Counted from the stretch's first letter, positions 1 through 11,596 are shown. The stretch: DNA of 64,000 nucleotides from Neurospora intermedia (GCA_037102815.1 BTPP01000001.1:3621001-3685000); one strand, 5' to 3'. Translations and numbers: made by a program. Notes: generated by a model not told the origin, from the letters alone.

Positions 1-417
1 AATACATCAAGGCTAGACATAGATTTCAGGTTGGTTTATAGAAAGGTGCCAGGGCACTTCCATCCGTTCTCCCCCACCAAAAGCGGCTGCAAGGACCACT
101 GCACCTAACCACACACAGTGTGTAAAGATTGAGGTAAGACACTCAAATGCCAAGACTAAAGCCACACCCAGGAAGTGGACTTAGTGCTATTGGACTCGCG
201 ACGCGCGCAAAGTACAACTCCATTTGATAGTATCCATAGTACCCTTCCGCAACTGTCAAGCCGAAGACAAACCCGGACAATCACCTTAACATCACCCATT
301 TTTTTTTAACCAAACAGCGATATATCTGCCTGAAAATTTTCTCAGTGTACCACCTGTTCGGCAATCGTGACGGGTGACTGGGATTGTCAAGCAGCAGCGC
401 ATCCAACCACCGACAGG
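1..417. promoter_or_regulatory. Upstream region of GLE1
   Basis: Gene-free leader of the window, presumed promoter and 5' UTR of the GLE1 gene that starts at 418. It contains a short perfect palindrome around 111-123 (ACACACAGTGTGT) and a T-run at 299-308. No open frame with a credible start was seen. Confidence 0.45.
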
Positions 418-2111
418 ATGGCTGGTTCGTCCCCCGCTCGCCCAAACGGCAACCAGTGGGCAAGCCCTTCCTCGCGATCAGTCATATCCGACATTCTTGC
501 TGGCGACCGTAATTCCGAGGCCCGACATAGACTTCTGATTGAGGCCGCCAGGAGGGAACATGAACGTGTACGCGAGGAGGCCGAAAGGGTGTACCAGGAA
601 CATCTCTTGAGACAAGAGCAGGAACGTCTGGTCGAGGAGCGCAAAAAAGAGGAGGAAAGGATACGAGCAGAAGAACAACTTGCTGCTGAGCGAAGGAAGC
701 TCAACGCTCTCAAGGCGAAGAAGATCGAGATTCCGCCCGTCCTGCCTGACTTCGAGCCAGCGAAGGCACCATCTCCAGCCCCGAAACCTGCCTCAACGGC
801 ATCCCCATCACAACCACCAGCGACCCAAGTCAATGGCAAAACACTTTTCCAAAAGCAACCCGAGTTGCAGCCAGCGTCTGCACCGGCTGCATCGAAGCCT
901 TTTGGAGGATTTGGACAGACATCAACAAGTGCGCAACCCGCCACTGCTGCCCTGAAGCAGTCAACGCCTGCATCTGCAGCCTCTTCTCAGCTTGCGACCA
1001 GTAACTTGCTAGGGAACAATATCCAGGTCAATGGAACCGCCACGGCCACGACCATTGCCAAATCACCGACACCAGCACCCGTGCAACAAGGACCTGACCG
1101 ATTGGCAGTGATACACAAAAATCTGAAAGAGCTGCGGAAGTCTATGTTGGATCAAGCAAAAGCGAATCAGGCGCTCAAAGCCCGTATGGGAGATATGCGT
1201 CGAGAGATCAGGAAGTGTGTTGGACAACTCACGGGAGGCGGCGCAGGAGTCAACCGTCAACAGGTAATTGATCACCAAATCGACCTTATTTTCAGATTTT
1301 GAAAGACTGCGCTAACCGGACACAATGACAGAACAATACCATTGCTGCTCTACTACGCGAGGCGCTCGAAAACCGCGTACAATCTCAGCTCGTTGACCCG
1401 AACACCTTCCTCGTCGAATCACGAGCCCCAGTCCAAGGGCCTACCAACAACGATCCGCAGGTCCCGTCACTATTCATCTATCTACTGAACGTCTTCGCCA
1501 AGGCCACCATTTCCCAGTTCATCAACGAAGGCGGTCCACGACCAGAGACAGCCGATCCCGTGGGTGTCTGTATTGCCGCCGTGTTTTCCGATCCGGCATT
1601 CGCGTGGCGTGGGGCTTCCATGATCGACATCCTTCTCGCCAAGTTCCGCATCGTCTGTCCCGTCCTGTGGGGTTATAGGGGCAGCGAGAAGACGGAGCAA
1701 GGACGCGCCAGGATAGGGTGGTGGAAGGACAATGGAAGATGGGTTACGGAGCAGGTGCATTTTGACCGAATGACGGGTCTCGGTGCCGGCTTCGCCGCGA
1801 TATCGTTGCGAAACTTCGCCTCGTCCAAGAAGCAAAACCCATACCCACCACGACATTACTGGGCGGCCATGGCGAAAATTGTCAACACCCCTTCAGGGGA
1901 AATCTCAAATACCCAATGTGTGGTTCTGAAAGCTATGATCCAAAACTACGAGGAGAAGTTTATCCATGCATATGGAACTGCTGCCCTTGCGGCGTTGAGG
2001 ACCGCGCTCGTAGAGTTCCCTGCTCGGGCACCGGTCAAGTCGAGTGCCGTGAACTCGTTGCAGGTTGTCCATGATCTGCTCAGGAAGAGTACTGGAGCTG
2101 CTCTTGGATAA
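418..2111 (+). CDS. gle1: mRNA export factor GLE1 (nucleoporin)
   Basis: Joined from 418..1263 and 1332..2111, 541 aa. GLE1 sits on the cytoplasmic face of the nuclear pore and, with inositol hexakisphosphate, activates the DEAD-box ATPase Dbp5 during mRNA export. The N-terminal third (about residues 30-110) is a charged coiled coil rich in Glu, Arg and Lys, followed by a Pro/Ala/Ser linker. The second exon carries the conserved GLE1 domain, with the hallmark stretches DRMTGLGAGFAAISLR, NPYPPRHYWAAMAKIVNTP and ALAALRTALVEFPARAP. The 68-nt intron has a GCTAAC branch site at about 1310. An earlier AG at 1295 would leave a 32-nt intron and run into a stop, so 1331 is the acceptor. I chose ATG 418 because the reading frame further upstream lacks an ATG. 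The 3' end converges on the SNARE gene. Confidence 0.93.
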
Positions 2112-2712
2112 ATAAAGTGGTCGTATCGGAGGAATGGGGTTGGTGTGTCGTGTCAGAAAGAAAAGTCATATCAAGGCGTTCAGGAGTTGGTCATTTGAGG
2201 TTTTGAGCATCTTGGAAGGATAACGTCTGCCATGTGCCGGTTACAAAAAGTTAGTGTTCTATCAGAAGAAGCTGAAAGGCCGGGCTTCCAAGCGTATTTG
2301 GCGCTTTCTGTTATATACCCAGCGTATCTACAATCAAGGCGGCGAAGCTCGTAGTGGGCATACAGAAACAAAAACCTAGCACATCAGCACTCAGAGAAAG
2401 CCTTAGTTGTATCGGGTGCAGAATTGAGCCCTTGAATAGCTCCAAACCAAATGTTGCTGACCGATGCCCGTTTTCAACCGGATCATAACGGCAACAACTC
2501 GTGATTACAGTGATCCAGTAGGTCATTATTGTATTATCGTATGACCGTCCATCATAATGCTGTAGGCGGTAAAGCAAAGTAAGTAACAGGAGAGCCAAAC
2601 ATCATAGACACCCCTTCAGAACTCCTCTTAACCGGCAGAACCCAAAAAGAAAACAGCCCGCCTAGTCTAGTCAGCCAGAACACAACCTCAGACCTCCCGC
2701 CCAGCTCCCAGC
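2112..2712. other. Convergent 3' intergenic region, GLE1/Tlg1
   Basis: About 600 bp between the stop codons of two convergent genes. It should hold both 3' UTRs and polyadenylation sites. AATAAA-like sequence occurs right after the GLE1 stop (2109-2116). I see no gene here; the short open frames lack coding character. Confidence 0.5.
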
Positions 2713-3581
2713 TCACAAAATGAGCAATAAAACCAACAACAAAATCAATACAAAGATCAAGACCGCAATGCAACAACTGCTCAGCGTGTCCTCGTTGTGC
2801 CTCATTACATATGTCAACTTCTGCATCCCCGTCTGCAACCTCCCTCCCACGCGGTCCGCCAAATCGTCCGCCACCTCCAGCATCTCCCTCTGCTCCTCCA
2901 GTTCACGGCCCATGTCATCCGCCTGCCGCCTCAGCACTCCGACCGTCTGGAATACCCCATCCAGATGCTGATCCTGCTCGCGCATCATCTGTATCTGCTG
3001 CTGGTGCTCGAATTCGGCTGCGTAATCGTCGTCTTCGCCGGTGGCGCCAGCGGCACCGTTTTCACCGTCCGGGATGGCGAAAGATGATGGGTCTGGTAAT
3101 TGGTCCTTTTGTTGGGTACCCTTTCCAGAGACGGCGGCGGATTTGGATGCGAGCTCCTGCCGCATGTTCTCTACCTCGGACCCGACATCTTGCACAAGAC
3201 GCTTGCGCCGCGTGACTTCGTGCGCCGACAGGCCATATTGCGTGGGGTCGCGCTCGACGGCCTTGACGGACTCGACGAGGTCGGCGAGGTCTTCGGCGAG
3301 GGAGGAGAGGGCGGATTCGAGGTCGGAGCGGGCCGCGATCAGCTCAGGGGAGTCGGTGGAAGAGGAGGAGGAAGAGGTGAAGAGGGAGCGGATGCGTAGG
3401 TAGGAGGTGAAGAGGGAGCGGGTGGATTGGAGTTGGGTTATGACGTCCCTGTGTTGAAAGTTTGGTTAGCTGTCAATGTTTTGGTTTGACTATGGATTGT
3501 GAGTTGGGAAAAGGGGGGGAAGAGGGTCAGAGCATACTGTTGGACCTCAAGGAAGGGGTCCTCCTCGTTCGTGGAGGACAT
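2713..3581 (-). CDS. tlg1: Qc-SNARE, Tlg1/syntaxin-6 family
   Basis: Joined complement(2713..3448, 3538..3581), 259 aa. A t-SNARE expected at the trans-Golgi network and endosomes, acting in retrograde endosome-to-Golgi fusion. The N-terminus (EEDPFLEVQQDVITQLQST) matches the syntaxin-6 N-terminal three-helix domain. The SNARE helix follows, containing GVLRRQADDMGRELEEQREM with the zero-layer glutamine in LEEQ. It ends in a C-terminal membrane anchor of about 20 hydrophobic residues (CIAVLIFVLILLLVLLLIL) with no lumenal tail, typical of SNAREs. The first exon is only 44 nt. The 89-nt intron splits a Gln codon and restores the frame exactly. Assignment to Tlg1 rather than Syn8/syntaxin-8 rests on the N-terminal domain and the ELEEQ-ML layer context. 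Confidence 0.88.
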
Positions 3582-4430
3582 CATCGCGCTACTGCGAAGA
3601 CGAGGAGGAGTAAAGCTGCGGCATCAGTTGTCGGTCGCATCAATCGACATGCGCCGGCCTTACTAGTCCCAAGTCGAAGGAAGTGGAGATTCACTGCATA
3701 AAGAGATTGGGAAAGTGGTGGTAATGCAGTGATCTATTGTGTTCAGTTTGATTAGAATGAAGACCAAAGATTAATGACGTTGCGGCCGGCAGGGTTCACG
3801 ATCTCGACAACTGCCTCGAGGTACTGTAGCGGCGCTATGCATACAAGCGCGGCGCCCCAGATTGACACCCCCCTTTGTGGCTGAGGGTGAGTCTAGAAAG
3901 TACATGTGGTTCTGGACCCGCCGTAGGCTTGGCGTGAGACATCCCATCCCATGGCCCCATGGACCTCTTCGGCTGCCCCGCTTCTGCAGCGGTGCAGCTC
4001 CCGCACCCTCGTCTCAGGGCAATCGCGCAGTCGCTGTGAACGAATCCCGACGATTCCATCAATCCCCGTCTTGTCTGAACACCTTGACTGCTGCCCCTGT
4101 TGTTTTGAGGGGAAGGTGCGAGGCCCTTGGTCCAAAGGAACTGGTTGGACGACGCGCGCTGTCGGTCCGGTTGTCAGTGCACTGGTTCCAGGTTCCCCGG
4201 TCGCGGGGACGGGCAGTGGAGGGCAGCTCGCCCGATTTGGTAGGTGAAACGTAGCTTCAACGGAGCCGGGGACCACTGTAACCGAAGAGAATCATAGTGT
4301 CTCATCAATTGTCCTTTTCCTTCTCTTTTTCCTCCTCCTCCTCTTCTTCTTTTCCACCAATTCTTTGACTTGGGTCAGGTCATTATTGTCTTTTCCCAGC
4401 TCAACCCAAAAACTATTGTGAACCGTCAAG
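3582..4430. promoter_or_regulatory. Divergent promoter, Tlg1 / cyclophilin B
   Basis: About 850 bp between two divergently transcribed starts, so presumably a bidirectional promoter with both leaders. The part next to the cyclophilin start has a long pyrimidine tract (about 4311-4354, TTCCTCCTCCTCCTCTTCTT), common in strongly transcribed Neurospora promoters. Overlapping open frames at 3835-4276 on both strands lie in GC-rich DNA and look fortuitous. Confidence 0.45.
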
Positions 4431-5012
4431 ATGTTCAGCTTGCGGCGACTCCTCCTCGCCGCCACGCTGTTCCTCGGCGCGATGCTGCTCTTTGCGCAGT
4501 CCGCCGAGGCAGCCAAGGGCCCCAAGATCACCCACAAGGTCTACTTCGACATTGAGCAGGGCGACAAGCCCCTCGGCCGCATCGTTATGGGTCTCTATGG
4601 CAAGACCGTCCCCAAGACCGCTGAAAACTTCCGCGCTCTTGCCACTGGCGAGAAGGGCTTCGGTTATGAGGGCTCTACCTTCCACCGTGTCATCAAGCAG
4701 TTCATGATCCAGGGTGGTGACTTCACCAAGGGCGATGGCACCGGTGGCAAGTCCAGTATGTCGCTTCCAAGTTCCGTTATGCACTTTGGTCCATATTATT
4801 AACCGCCCGTGTACAGTCTATGGTGACAAGTTCCCCGATGAGAACTTCAAGCTCAAGCACTCCAAGAAGGGTCTCCTCTCAATGGCCAACGCTGGCAAGG
4901 ACACCAACGGCTCCCAGTTCTTCATCACCACTGTCATCACCTCGTAAGTTGAATACATTCGAGCCGCATGGTCTAGAAAGTGCCCGGTTGGCTAATACGC
5001 AATTTGTTGCAG

Positions 5013-5049
<37 letters not shown>

Positions 5050-5662
5050 CTCGAGGGCTACGATGTCGTCGAGAAGATCGAGAACACCAAGACCGGCCCT
5101 CGCGATGCTCCTGCAGAGCCCATCAAGATCGCCAAGAGTGGCGAGCTTGAGGTTCCCCCTGAAGGTATCCATGTGGAGCTTTAAAAAGCGTCTTCTATCC
5201 ATCTTTGCGAATCCCCATTTCCCCGCCATTAACTGTTCACAAACCTGCTGTGTGGGAAAGGCTCATAAAAGAGGAAAGGAAATAGAAGCAAAACTTTTTG
5301 GATCCTCATACCTACAATGGTGTCCAATTGTGGATCGTTTTGTTCCTATGACCGTTTACCCGTGTATATGAGTCCATGTGCTGATGAGTCGGTGTTTTTT
5401 CTCGTCAGGCCTGGAAGGCCAATCGGAATGGGCATCTCCCGCGTACGCAAACGAAGACGAGAAGCCTGCTGCTCCTGTTCCTGTTACCGATGCCAAGCCT
5501 CCTGCGCACGACAGCATCCCCGCCGCCACCGCCGACGACGATGACACTGGTGCCCCCTTGTTCGCCAAGGTCCTCTTCTTTGGCGTATTAGTTCTAGGTC
5601 TCGTTTTGTATATTCGCCTTCGTCGCGCCCCTAAGGGTACGTACGGAAAGGGCATGGAGTAG
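4431..5662 (+). CDS. cypB: ER peptidyl-prolyl isomerase, cyclophilin B
   Basis: Long form joined from 4431..4755, 4817..4943, 5013..5164 and 5409..5662, 285 aa. A secretory-pathway cyclophilin that catalyses proline cis-trans isomerisation during protein folding. It has a clear signal peptide ([20 protein letters not shown], cleavage after AEA). The active-site segments [24 protein letters not shown] and [13 protein letters not shown] carry the catalytic Arg, Phe, Gln, Trp and His. The last exon adds an acidic and Pro-rich stalk and a transmembrane helix ([19 protein letters not shown]) with a short basic tail. If the final 244-nt intron is retained, the protein instead stops at 5184 after GIHVEL. 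That gives 207 aa with an HDEL-like retention signal. Both ends look coding; transcript data would decide which dominates. Confidence 0.9.
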
Positions 5663-6124
5663 GCAATATCTCGAATATTTGAAATCTGACAAGGCTGCAT
5701 AACAGGTAGCTATCAGGGTCTGGGCGGGCGTGAGTAGCCCAGACGAGTAGTGTTGGAAGGGAGAGAGAAAAAAAAATCAGGATCAAATCATGGGCATAAT
5801 TGAAATCATCGCATAGTTCGCTTTTATTCCCAAGTATATCAGTCGCGGTAATGGTTGTGATGGTCGCTTCAGCGATGTAGTTGCGTGTCTGTAAGTCAAA
5901 GCATAAAAGTAGCATCACGTGGATCCATTTTTATCCGTTCGAGTCGCTGGGATATCGAACTTTTTTTTTTTTTGATACACTTTTGGTAAGACAGTACCGA
6001 CTTGTAAACCACAACCAGGAAAACCTTGAACATTTTTTCACTCTTCTCCGAAACTCTACGTCTCGCTGGCCGAATCCAAAACCAATCGAGAAACGTAATA
6101 TTCAATCAATCAAAACCCGCCAAG
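5663..6124. promoter_or_regulatory. Intergenic region upstream of Trm112
   Basis: About 460 bp holding the cyclophilin 3' UTR and the Trm112 promoter. It contains A- and T-homopolymer runs (about 5767-5776 and 5961-5973). No gene was recognised. Confidence 0.45.
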
Positions 6125-6687
6125 ATGAAGGTCATGACACTCAACTTTCTGACCTGCGCGGTCAAGAACTGCAAGTCGTCCAACGACTCGTTCCCGCTGC
6201 ACCCCAAGGAGGCCGAGCTGGCCAAAGATGATATTGAGATCAACCCTCAACTTCTGATCAATGTCTTGCCTCGCATTGACTGGGCTGCTCTGCGGACTAC
6301 TTCTACCGAGGTACGTTGAACTCGTTTTGCATTTCAATCCAACATGGATTTCCAACATATCTTCATCCCCAATTTTCAGAGAATTTCCACATGTCCATCT
6401 CACACCTCCCTCACCCATCCCACACTTTCACTTCACCCCAAACAACAACAGCATTTCAACAACGCCCTCAACTAACACACACACACCAGCTCGGCTTCCC
6501 CACCCTCCCCGAGCAGCCTCCCTCGCCAGAGGACCTCCAGTCCGACGAGGCTCTCCTCAAGGAGCTGCACGAGCTGCTCATGGAGACCCAAATGATGGAG
6601 GGCAAGCTCGTGTGCGGCCACTGCGGACACGAGTACGCCGTCAAGAACGGCGTGGCCAACTTCCTCTTGCCTAGCCACTTGGTATGA
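6125..6687 (+). CDS. trm112: Multifunctional methyltransferase subunit Trm112
   Basis: Joined from 6125..6310 and 6490..6687, 127 aa. Trm112 is the small zinc-binding activator shared by several methyltransferases: Trm9 and Trm11 on tRNA, Bud23 on 18S rRNA and Mtq2 on release factor eRF1. The start MKVMTLNFLTCAVKNCKSS is the family N-terminus, with two zinc-ligand cysteines. The C-terminal half supplies the second pair in KLVCGHCGHEYAVKNGVANF and ends LLPSHLV, the usual terminus. The length equals the family norm. The 179-nt intron joins in phase 0 at a Glu/Leu boundary. Confidence 0.94.
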
Positions 6688-7441
6688 GTGTGGAGCGCGA
6701 GGCAAGGCGAGGCGAGGCGTTTTCAGGGATGGTCGTGTCGATGTCGACTGGACTAATTGGACTGGTTGGAGACCTGTTGGAGACCTGTTGGAGAATCGGG
6801 GAATCTTCATCGGATAGTAAGCACCAACGAAGGAGTGGTAGAGATAGAGAAGTGGCTCCTACACAAACTCGAATTCGGGGAATGCGATGCCAGAAGGCTG
6901 GCGAACCGCCTGCGTGGAGCAATGAAGGGATGGGTGGTTTGGGTGACTGCCCATTGCAGGGTTGGTTGAGGGCTACCGCAGGAGTCGTCCTGTCCTGAAA
7001 GAGACCAGAGTATGGCGAGAATGATTTCTTGAGGAGGGCGGTTTATTTCAGCATTTTACTTGTTCACTTTCATGGCGTTCTGTAAGGGAAAACATCAATA
7101 GAGGATTATCTGGCAAACATCAGCGGCGTAAAAGAAAGTTTATTCCACCAAGGTGACAGGCTGAAGTTTCCAAGTTAGTCGCACATGTTTCATGCATATC
7201 ATAGCACATGCGTGCATTCTTGTTTTCATTCCCATCTTGTGTTGTTCTAGTGTACGAATGCGCAATGCTTTAATGATACCCAACCAAGAACAAGAACCCT
7301 CGAACTCCGGCCTGTCCCCCAAACCCATATACATCGCATGATTCCATAGCAAAACAAAACTTTTGTTCTGCCGCATGCACATCTGTTGTTCGTTGCATCC
7401 CAAACCCTACAAAAAACTAGGCACAGGGCCTCCAAAGTGCT
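6688..7441. other. Convergent 3' region, Trm112/BIG1
   Basis: About 750 bp between convergent stops. It includes a short direct repeat, GTTGGAGACCT, present twice near 6769-6795, and purine-rich GGCGAGGC repeats at about 6700-6720 just after the Trm112 stop. No gene was recognised. Confidence 0.45.
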
Positions 7442-8542
7442 TTACTGCTGCTTCTTCTGTGCAGTCGGTCCCATCTCCTTGTCGAAAGCGCCATATGAGA
7501 CTTCGAGACTACCGAGAGCCTTCAGTCCGACGCCAAGGATGGAGAGCATGACAATGAGAGCGAGCAGGGCGACGAAAATGCCTGGTTCAGTGTCAGTCTA
7601 CTACCTTGGAAGAAAGCGCCGACTTAAAGGATGATTACATACCAGGAGTGAAGAACTGATACTTCGCAAACAGCGGGCGGTTATCATAAGTAGTGTTGCC
7701 GTTGTTACTGCCCTCCTGAGAGCTAAAATCTCCGCGCTTGAGATCCATATGGACTGGCTCGACAAAGTCAGGCTGGTAGGCCTTGAACTCGTTAGGGTCT
7801 GATACCATGACAAGAGTATAGTCGCCCTCAAGGGTATCGAGCACCAGGTCCAGCTGATCGTCTATAGTTGCTCAGGTTAGTATGGGGCAATTCAATAAGC
7901 GACCCGTGATCCGAACTAAACATACCATTAGAAGCCAGGATTTGCGCCCTCTTATCCTTGTGCTCCAAGGAAGGTAGATGTGTGAGGTCAACCTTGACAA
8001 TACCGGCAACCTTCCCCTTGGCTGCGCAGGCTTCCTTCACATAATCCTCCAACGAATGGGTTGAGAGGTCGCCGACTACCTCCGCAACGCTGAACCGGCC
8101 CTTGATGTCCTTGCTTGCGATTGTGTCGCATAGACTGCGCATTTTACAGTGCGAGCCATCGCGGATGTCGGCGGCGTGCACGTTCGGCTGGGAGACGATA
8201 ACGTAGTCCCTTGTAGGACAAGAGGAAAGGATCTCCTTGGCGGAAGCAATTACTTGATTGCTGGTTTGGAGCTGATCGTATCTTTCGGGTGTATTGAGCC
8301 TGAAAATCACGGTTTCATAGGAGTCAGTATCTTCAGCAGTCGAAGTCACATGCATGGATGCGCAACTGAGTGGGATGTGGTGCACAATATCGTGATGGCG
8401 CGAGGGCAAGGGACACCACCACCCACGGCGACAATTGGGACATGACGTACTTGGAGGTGGAAAAGAGGACAAATGGTGAAGAGTCCGAGAAGGCATGCAC
8501 TGCCGTAGAGGCGAGCAGGGTTGTTACTATCGAGAGTTGCAT
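7442..8542 (-). CDS. big1: BIG1/Voa1-family ER membrane protein
   Basis: Joined complement(7442..7581, 7643..7861, 7926..8299, 8451..8542), 274 aa. Fungal BIG1 is a type I ER membrane protein required for normal beta-1,6-glucan in the cell wall. It shares its C-terminal membrane domain with the V-ATPase accessory proteins Voa1 and Ac45. A signal peptide (MQLSIVTTLLASTAVHA) is followed by the family motif FSDSSPFVLFSTSK. A lumenal domain contains EILSSCPTRDYVIVSQPNVH. A single transmembrane helix (GIFVALLALIVMLSILGVGL) then precedes the cytosolic tail SYGAFDKEMGPTAQKKQQ with a dilysine-like end. All three introns restore the frame. The start is the ATG that opens the signal peptide. The function in glucan synthesis is family knowledge; the fold assignment is secure. 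Confidence 0.87.
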
Positions 8543-9002
8543 GATTTGCAGATAATGCCAAACTGTCTGCGATGTTGTCGTCGTCGTTGTCGGTTGTTGT
8601 GTTGAATATGCGAATATGGTGTAGTGTACCAACTGGCAGCGTGGTGTAGCTCCAGGATCCAGAGCCCGGGAGCGTGGATGTCACTGCACTGGGAGAGTGC
8701 CAGGCCAGGCGTCTCATGCATGGGATTGGATGCTGGGTGTGACTGGCAGGCTATGGGCATCAGCGATAGGCGGTAGAATAGGGCAGAATACGATAAGGCC
8801 GCTTCCTGCATGGTGCCCCGTTCGAGTGAACATTTGAACAGGGGGGTGGCTATCAGTAAATTTACAGTTGAACCCGCCCAGAGCATCCAGATCGCTGCAT
8901 CCAAACATCCTTCCCGCCCTTACCTCTACCTCGATTTTTTGTTCTCTTCACAAAACCGGCACCAAACGAACTTTCCACTTTAACTCAACCCTCAAGGCCA
9001 AT
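8543..9002. promoter_or_regulatory. Divergent promoter, BIG1 / Rrp17
   Basis: About 460 bp separating two divergent translation starts, so both promoters and leaders share this stretch. The rrp17-proximal part is pyrimidine-rich. No gene was recognised. Confidence 0.45.
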
Positions 9003-9769
9003 ATGGAGAGGGATCCAGCGTTCTTTGTCGCCCCAAGGCCCAAAAAGAGTGGGCTCGCGCCGCCACCCAAGAAACGCAAGATAGTGCACAAGGTCGAGGA
9101 AATCACATTCGACAAGGACGCCCGCACCGAATATCTTACCGGTTTCCACAAGCGTAAGCAGGCCCGCATCAAGGCTGCGAAGGCGCAAGCAGAGGAAGAG
9201 GCACGGCTGGAACGAATTAGGTTGAGAAAGCAGGTACGTACCGGATGACCGCTGTCCTTCTTGGTTGGTTACATGACAGTAAGTCTAATCTACGTCGGGT
9301 GCAGATCAGAGAGGAGCGGCAGAAGAACCTTGAGGAACATATCCAAACAGTGCACAAGCTTCTCCACGAGGCAGAGCGTGCCGGTACCGACGACAAACCC
9401 ACCGAGAACAAGTCAGACGACGAATGGGATGGGATATCCGAGGACGACGTGGCGGAAGAGCCTGCGCTTGATGTTGAGGAGGAGTACATCGATGAAGACC
9501 GCTATACGACCGTGACAGTAGAAGCTGTCAGCGTAGACAGGGACGGCATTCACAAACCACGGACCTTGAAGGACGAAGAAGATTCCGAGACGGAGAGGAA
9601 CAACAAGAAGAAGAAGGCGGCTGAAGAGGCGGCGCAGCAAGAAGCCGACAAGAAATCAAAACGAAACTTCCCAGAGAAAAAGAAGAAGAGAAAATTCACG
9701 TACGAAAGCCGACATGACCGAAATGTCACAGAGAGGAAACAGAGGGCAAAGAAAGCGAAGCGGTCGTGA
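9003..9769 (+). CDS. rrp17: Ribosomal RNA-processing protein Rrp17 (Nop25/NOL12 family)
   Basis: Joined from 9003..9233 and 9305..9769, 231 aa. Members of this family are nucleolar and act in 60S subunit maturation; yeast Rrp17 is reported as a 5' exonuclease. The N-terminus has basic patches (PPPKKRKIVHKVEEITFD) followed by the signature region RTEYLTGFHKRKQARIKAAK. A highly charged helix comes next, and a lysine-rich nuclear/nucleolar tail (NKKKKAAEEA, EKKKKRKFTYESRHDRN) ends KKAKRS. The 71-nt intron joins KQ to IREERQKN in frame. The length fits the family. It is convergent with tropomyosin. Confidence 0.87.
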
Positions 9770-10075
9770 TAGGTTAGATGGCGAAGGAAACAATCTACCG
9801 CTATTCCTGACAGCGGTATCCCTCACGATATCTAGATCTTGTTCAAGTACTGTATGTGCAATGCTGGGATGATGGATTATGCTTTGAACTAGTAGGCAAT
9901 ATGAGGTGTACGAGGGAGTTAGATGACGGCTTGGTTTGTCCGTCTTATCTCCCTACTCGACAACCCGAGGACAAACGGCATAAAGGGTCAGGCTGATATT
10001 ATCGATGCGGTGACGCTGTGAACAAACGTAAAGAAAGGAATATCCACCATGTTCCGACTGCATCCGTTGCCCAAC
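9770..10075. other. Convergent 3' region, Rrp17/tropomyosin
   Basis: About 300 bp between two convergent stop codons. No gene or repeat was seen. Confidence 0.4.
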
Positions 10076-10914
10076 TTAGATGTTGGCAATATCGGCCTGG
10101 AACTCTTCCAAGCTCTTCTGTACCTCGGCGTACTTCTTGGCCATCTCCTCGTACTTGGACTCCCACTGGTCGCGCTCGTTCTCGAGGGCCTGAACCTTGC
10201 GCTCGAAGTGGCCGGCCTTGACGTCGGTCTGGCGAAGCCTGTTAAAGGAGTAAAACATCATGTTAGCCTAAGGTGTCGCAAAGAAAAGGGGTTCAAGGGC
10301 ACAGGGGTTAGGACCCTCCCCCATCTCATCGTCCAGGGGTGCGTGTATTTCGATGCGAACGTACTTCTCGTTGGTCTCGCGGAGAGTCTTGTCAGCCTCC
10401 TCGGCCTCCTCTTCAAGAAGTTGAAGTCTCCGTGTCAGCGTCTCGTTCTGAGTGCCTTGTTGCGCGCCATCCTCGGCGGCGCTCTTGAATTCCTTAACCT
10501 GGGTCTCGAGCTTTTCCACCTCACTTTCTAGCACGCTGTTCTTGTGGGAGAGGGAGGTGATCTCCTGCTCCTTCTGAAGGTTCTCCTGCTCGAGGACCTT
10601 GATCTTGGACTGGAGCTCCTCGACCTTAGCCGACGCCTCGTCAGCCTCGAGGCGGAGCTGGTTCATTTTCTGTAAGCGTGATCGCGCTGGTCAGCATTCC
10701 GTCGTCAAAGAGCATCGCCATAGTGGTGTCAAGCAGTCGCGGGTATGTTTAGGCCTTGACGGGCAGGCCTGGGGGTATACAGGATGTGGCGGTGGCCGTA
10801 GCTGGCTGTTGCTCCCATTAAGGGGTTACGCATCGCTGGGCAGTTGGTGGGGTCCACAACAGGGATCAAGCTCTCGAAAGTGATGATGTTTCTTACCTCC
10901 TTGATGCGGTCCAT
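10076..10914 (-). CDS. tpm1: Tropomyosin
   Basis: Joined complement(10076..10238, 10365..10669, 10897..10914), 161 aa. Tropomyosin is a dimeric coiled coil that lines formin-made actin cables and supports polarised hyphal growth and septation. The whole protein is a heptad-repeat helix beginning MDRIKEKMNQLRLEADEA. It carries the conserved blocks LQLLEEEAEEADKTLRETNE and TDVKAGHFERKVQALE and ends EEFQADIANI, which is the fungal tropomyosin terminus. The length is standard for the 161-residue form. The first coding exon is only 18 nt (MDRIKE) ahead of a 227-nt intron, an easily missed exon. The second intron (126 nt) splits a Lys codon. Confidence 0.93.
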
Positions 10915-11596
10915 TGTGTCGGTATTATGTGTTTGTGTGGTGGAAAGGTGAGATTAGAAGAGCGCGGTGTTGCGAGTTGAAGGGTATCTCGAGGGCGAAA
11001 AGGGCAGTTTGTGAGGATGGTGTGGATGTGTGGTTGGGTTGATGGAAGGGAAGAGGAGAAGGAGAGGAAGGTAGCGGACAGATGACAGTGGGTTTGCAAT
11101 ATGAAGAGTGCCCCTCCCCTCCATAACGGCCGCCTGCGTGTCTCCCTCGCCTGCCGTGACTTGGGAGATACGGGAGCCATACATCGTGCCCAGATCGGGG
11201 GTCCAGCTGCCCCTGGTCCAGTTGACCCAGTGCGTTCAGTGCGCCAGCGGGCGGTCTGGCAAGTCTGACCATCTGAATGGGCTGCTCACAGCTTCCCGCT
11301 AGGTGTCTTTCAATTTCCATCCTCATCCACTGAAACTTGTCGGTCTGGATCCCCTGGATTGGATTCCACAGGCGGGCAGCAAGGGGTCGGCTCAAAGTGG
11401 GGCCAGTCAAGTTGAGCAGCTCACTCCGTTGCTCGGCCAACGCCTCGCCTCGTTCAACCACAAACAGACCGACGGCTCCAAGCACTTGAACTGAAGAGCA
11501 TCCGATTATTGGACCTTTTCCCCGCACCACCTACATCGATACGACTACGAAAACTCTTCTGAGCAGTTGGGAGCGATTCCATAGCAATACAGCAAG
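10915..11596. promoter_or_regulatory. Divergent promoter, tropomyosin / securin-like gene
   Basis: About 680 bp between divergent starts. Short open frames on both strands (for example at 10925-11530) are G/C-skewed and lack family signatures. No gene was recognised. Confidence 0.45.

Noticed and set aside
387-944. 185-codon minus-strand frame opposite GLE1
   Set aside because: Antisense shadow of the Ala/Lys/Glu-rich first exon of GLE1; no conserved features.
3835-4276. Overlapping frames on both strands between Tlg1 and cyclophilin B
   Set aside because: GC-rich promoter DNA; three mutually exclusive frames and no family signature.
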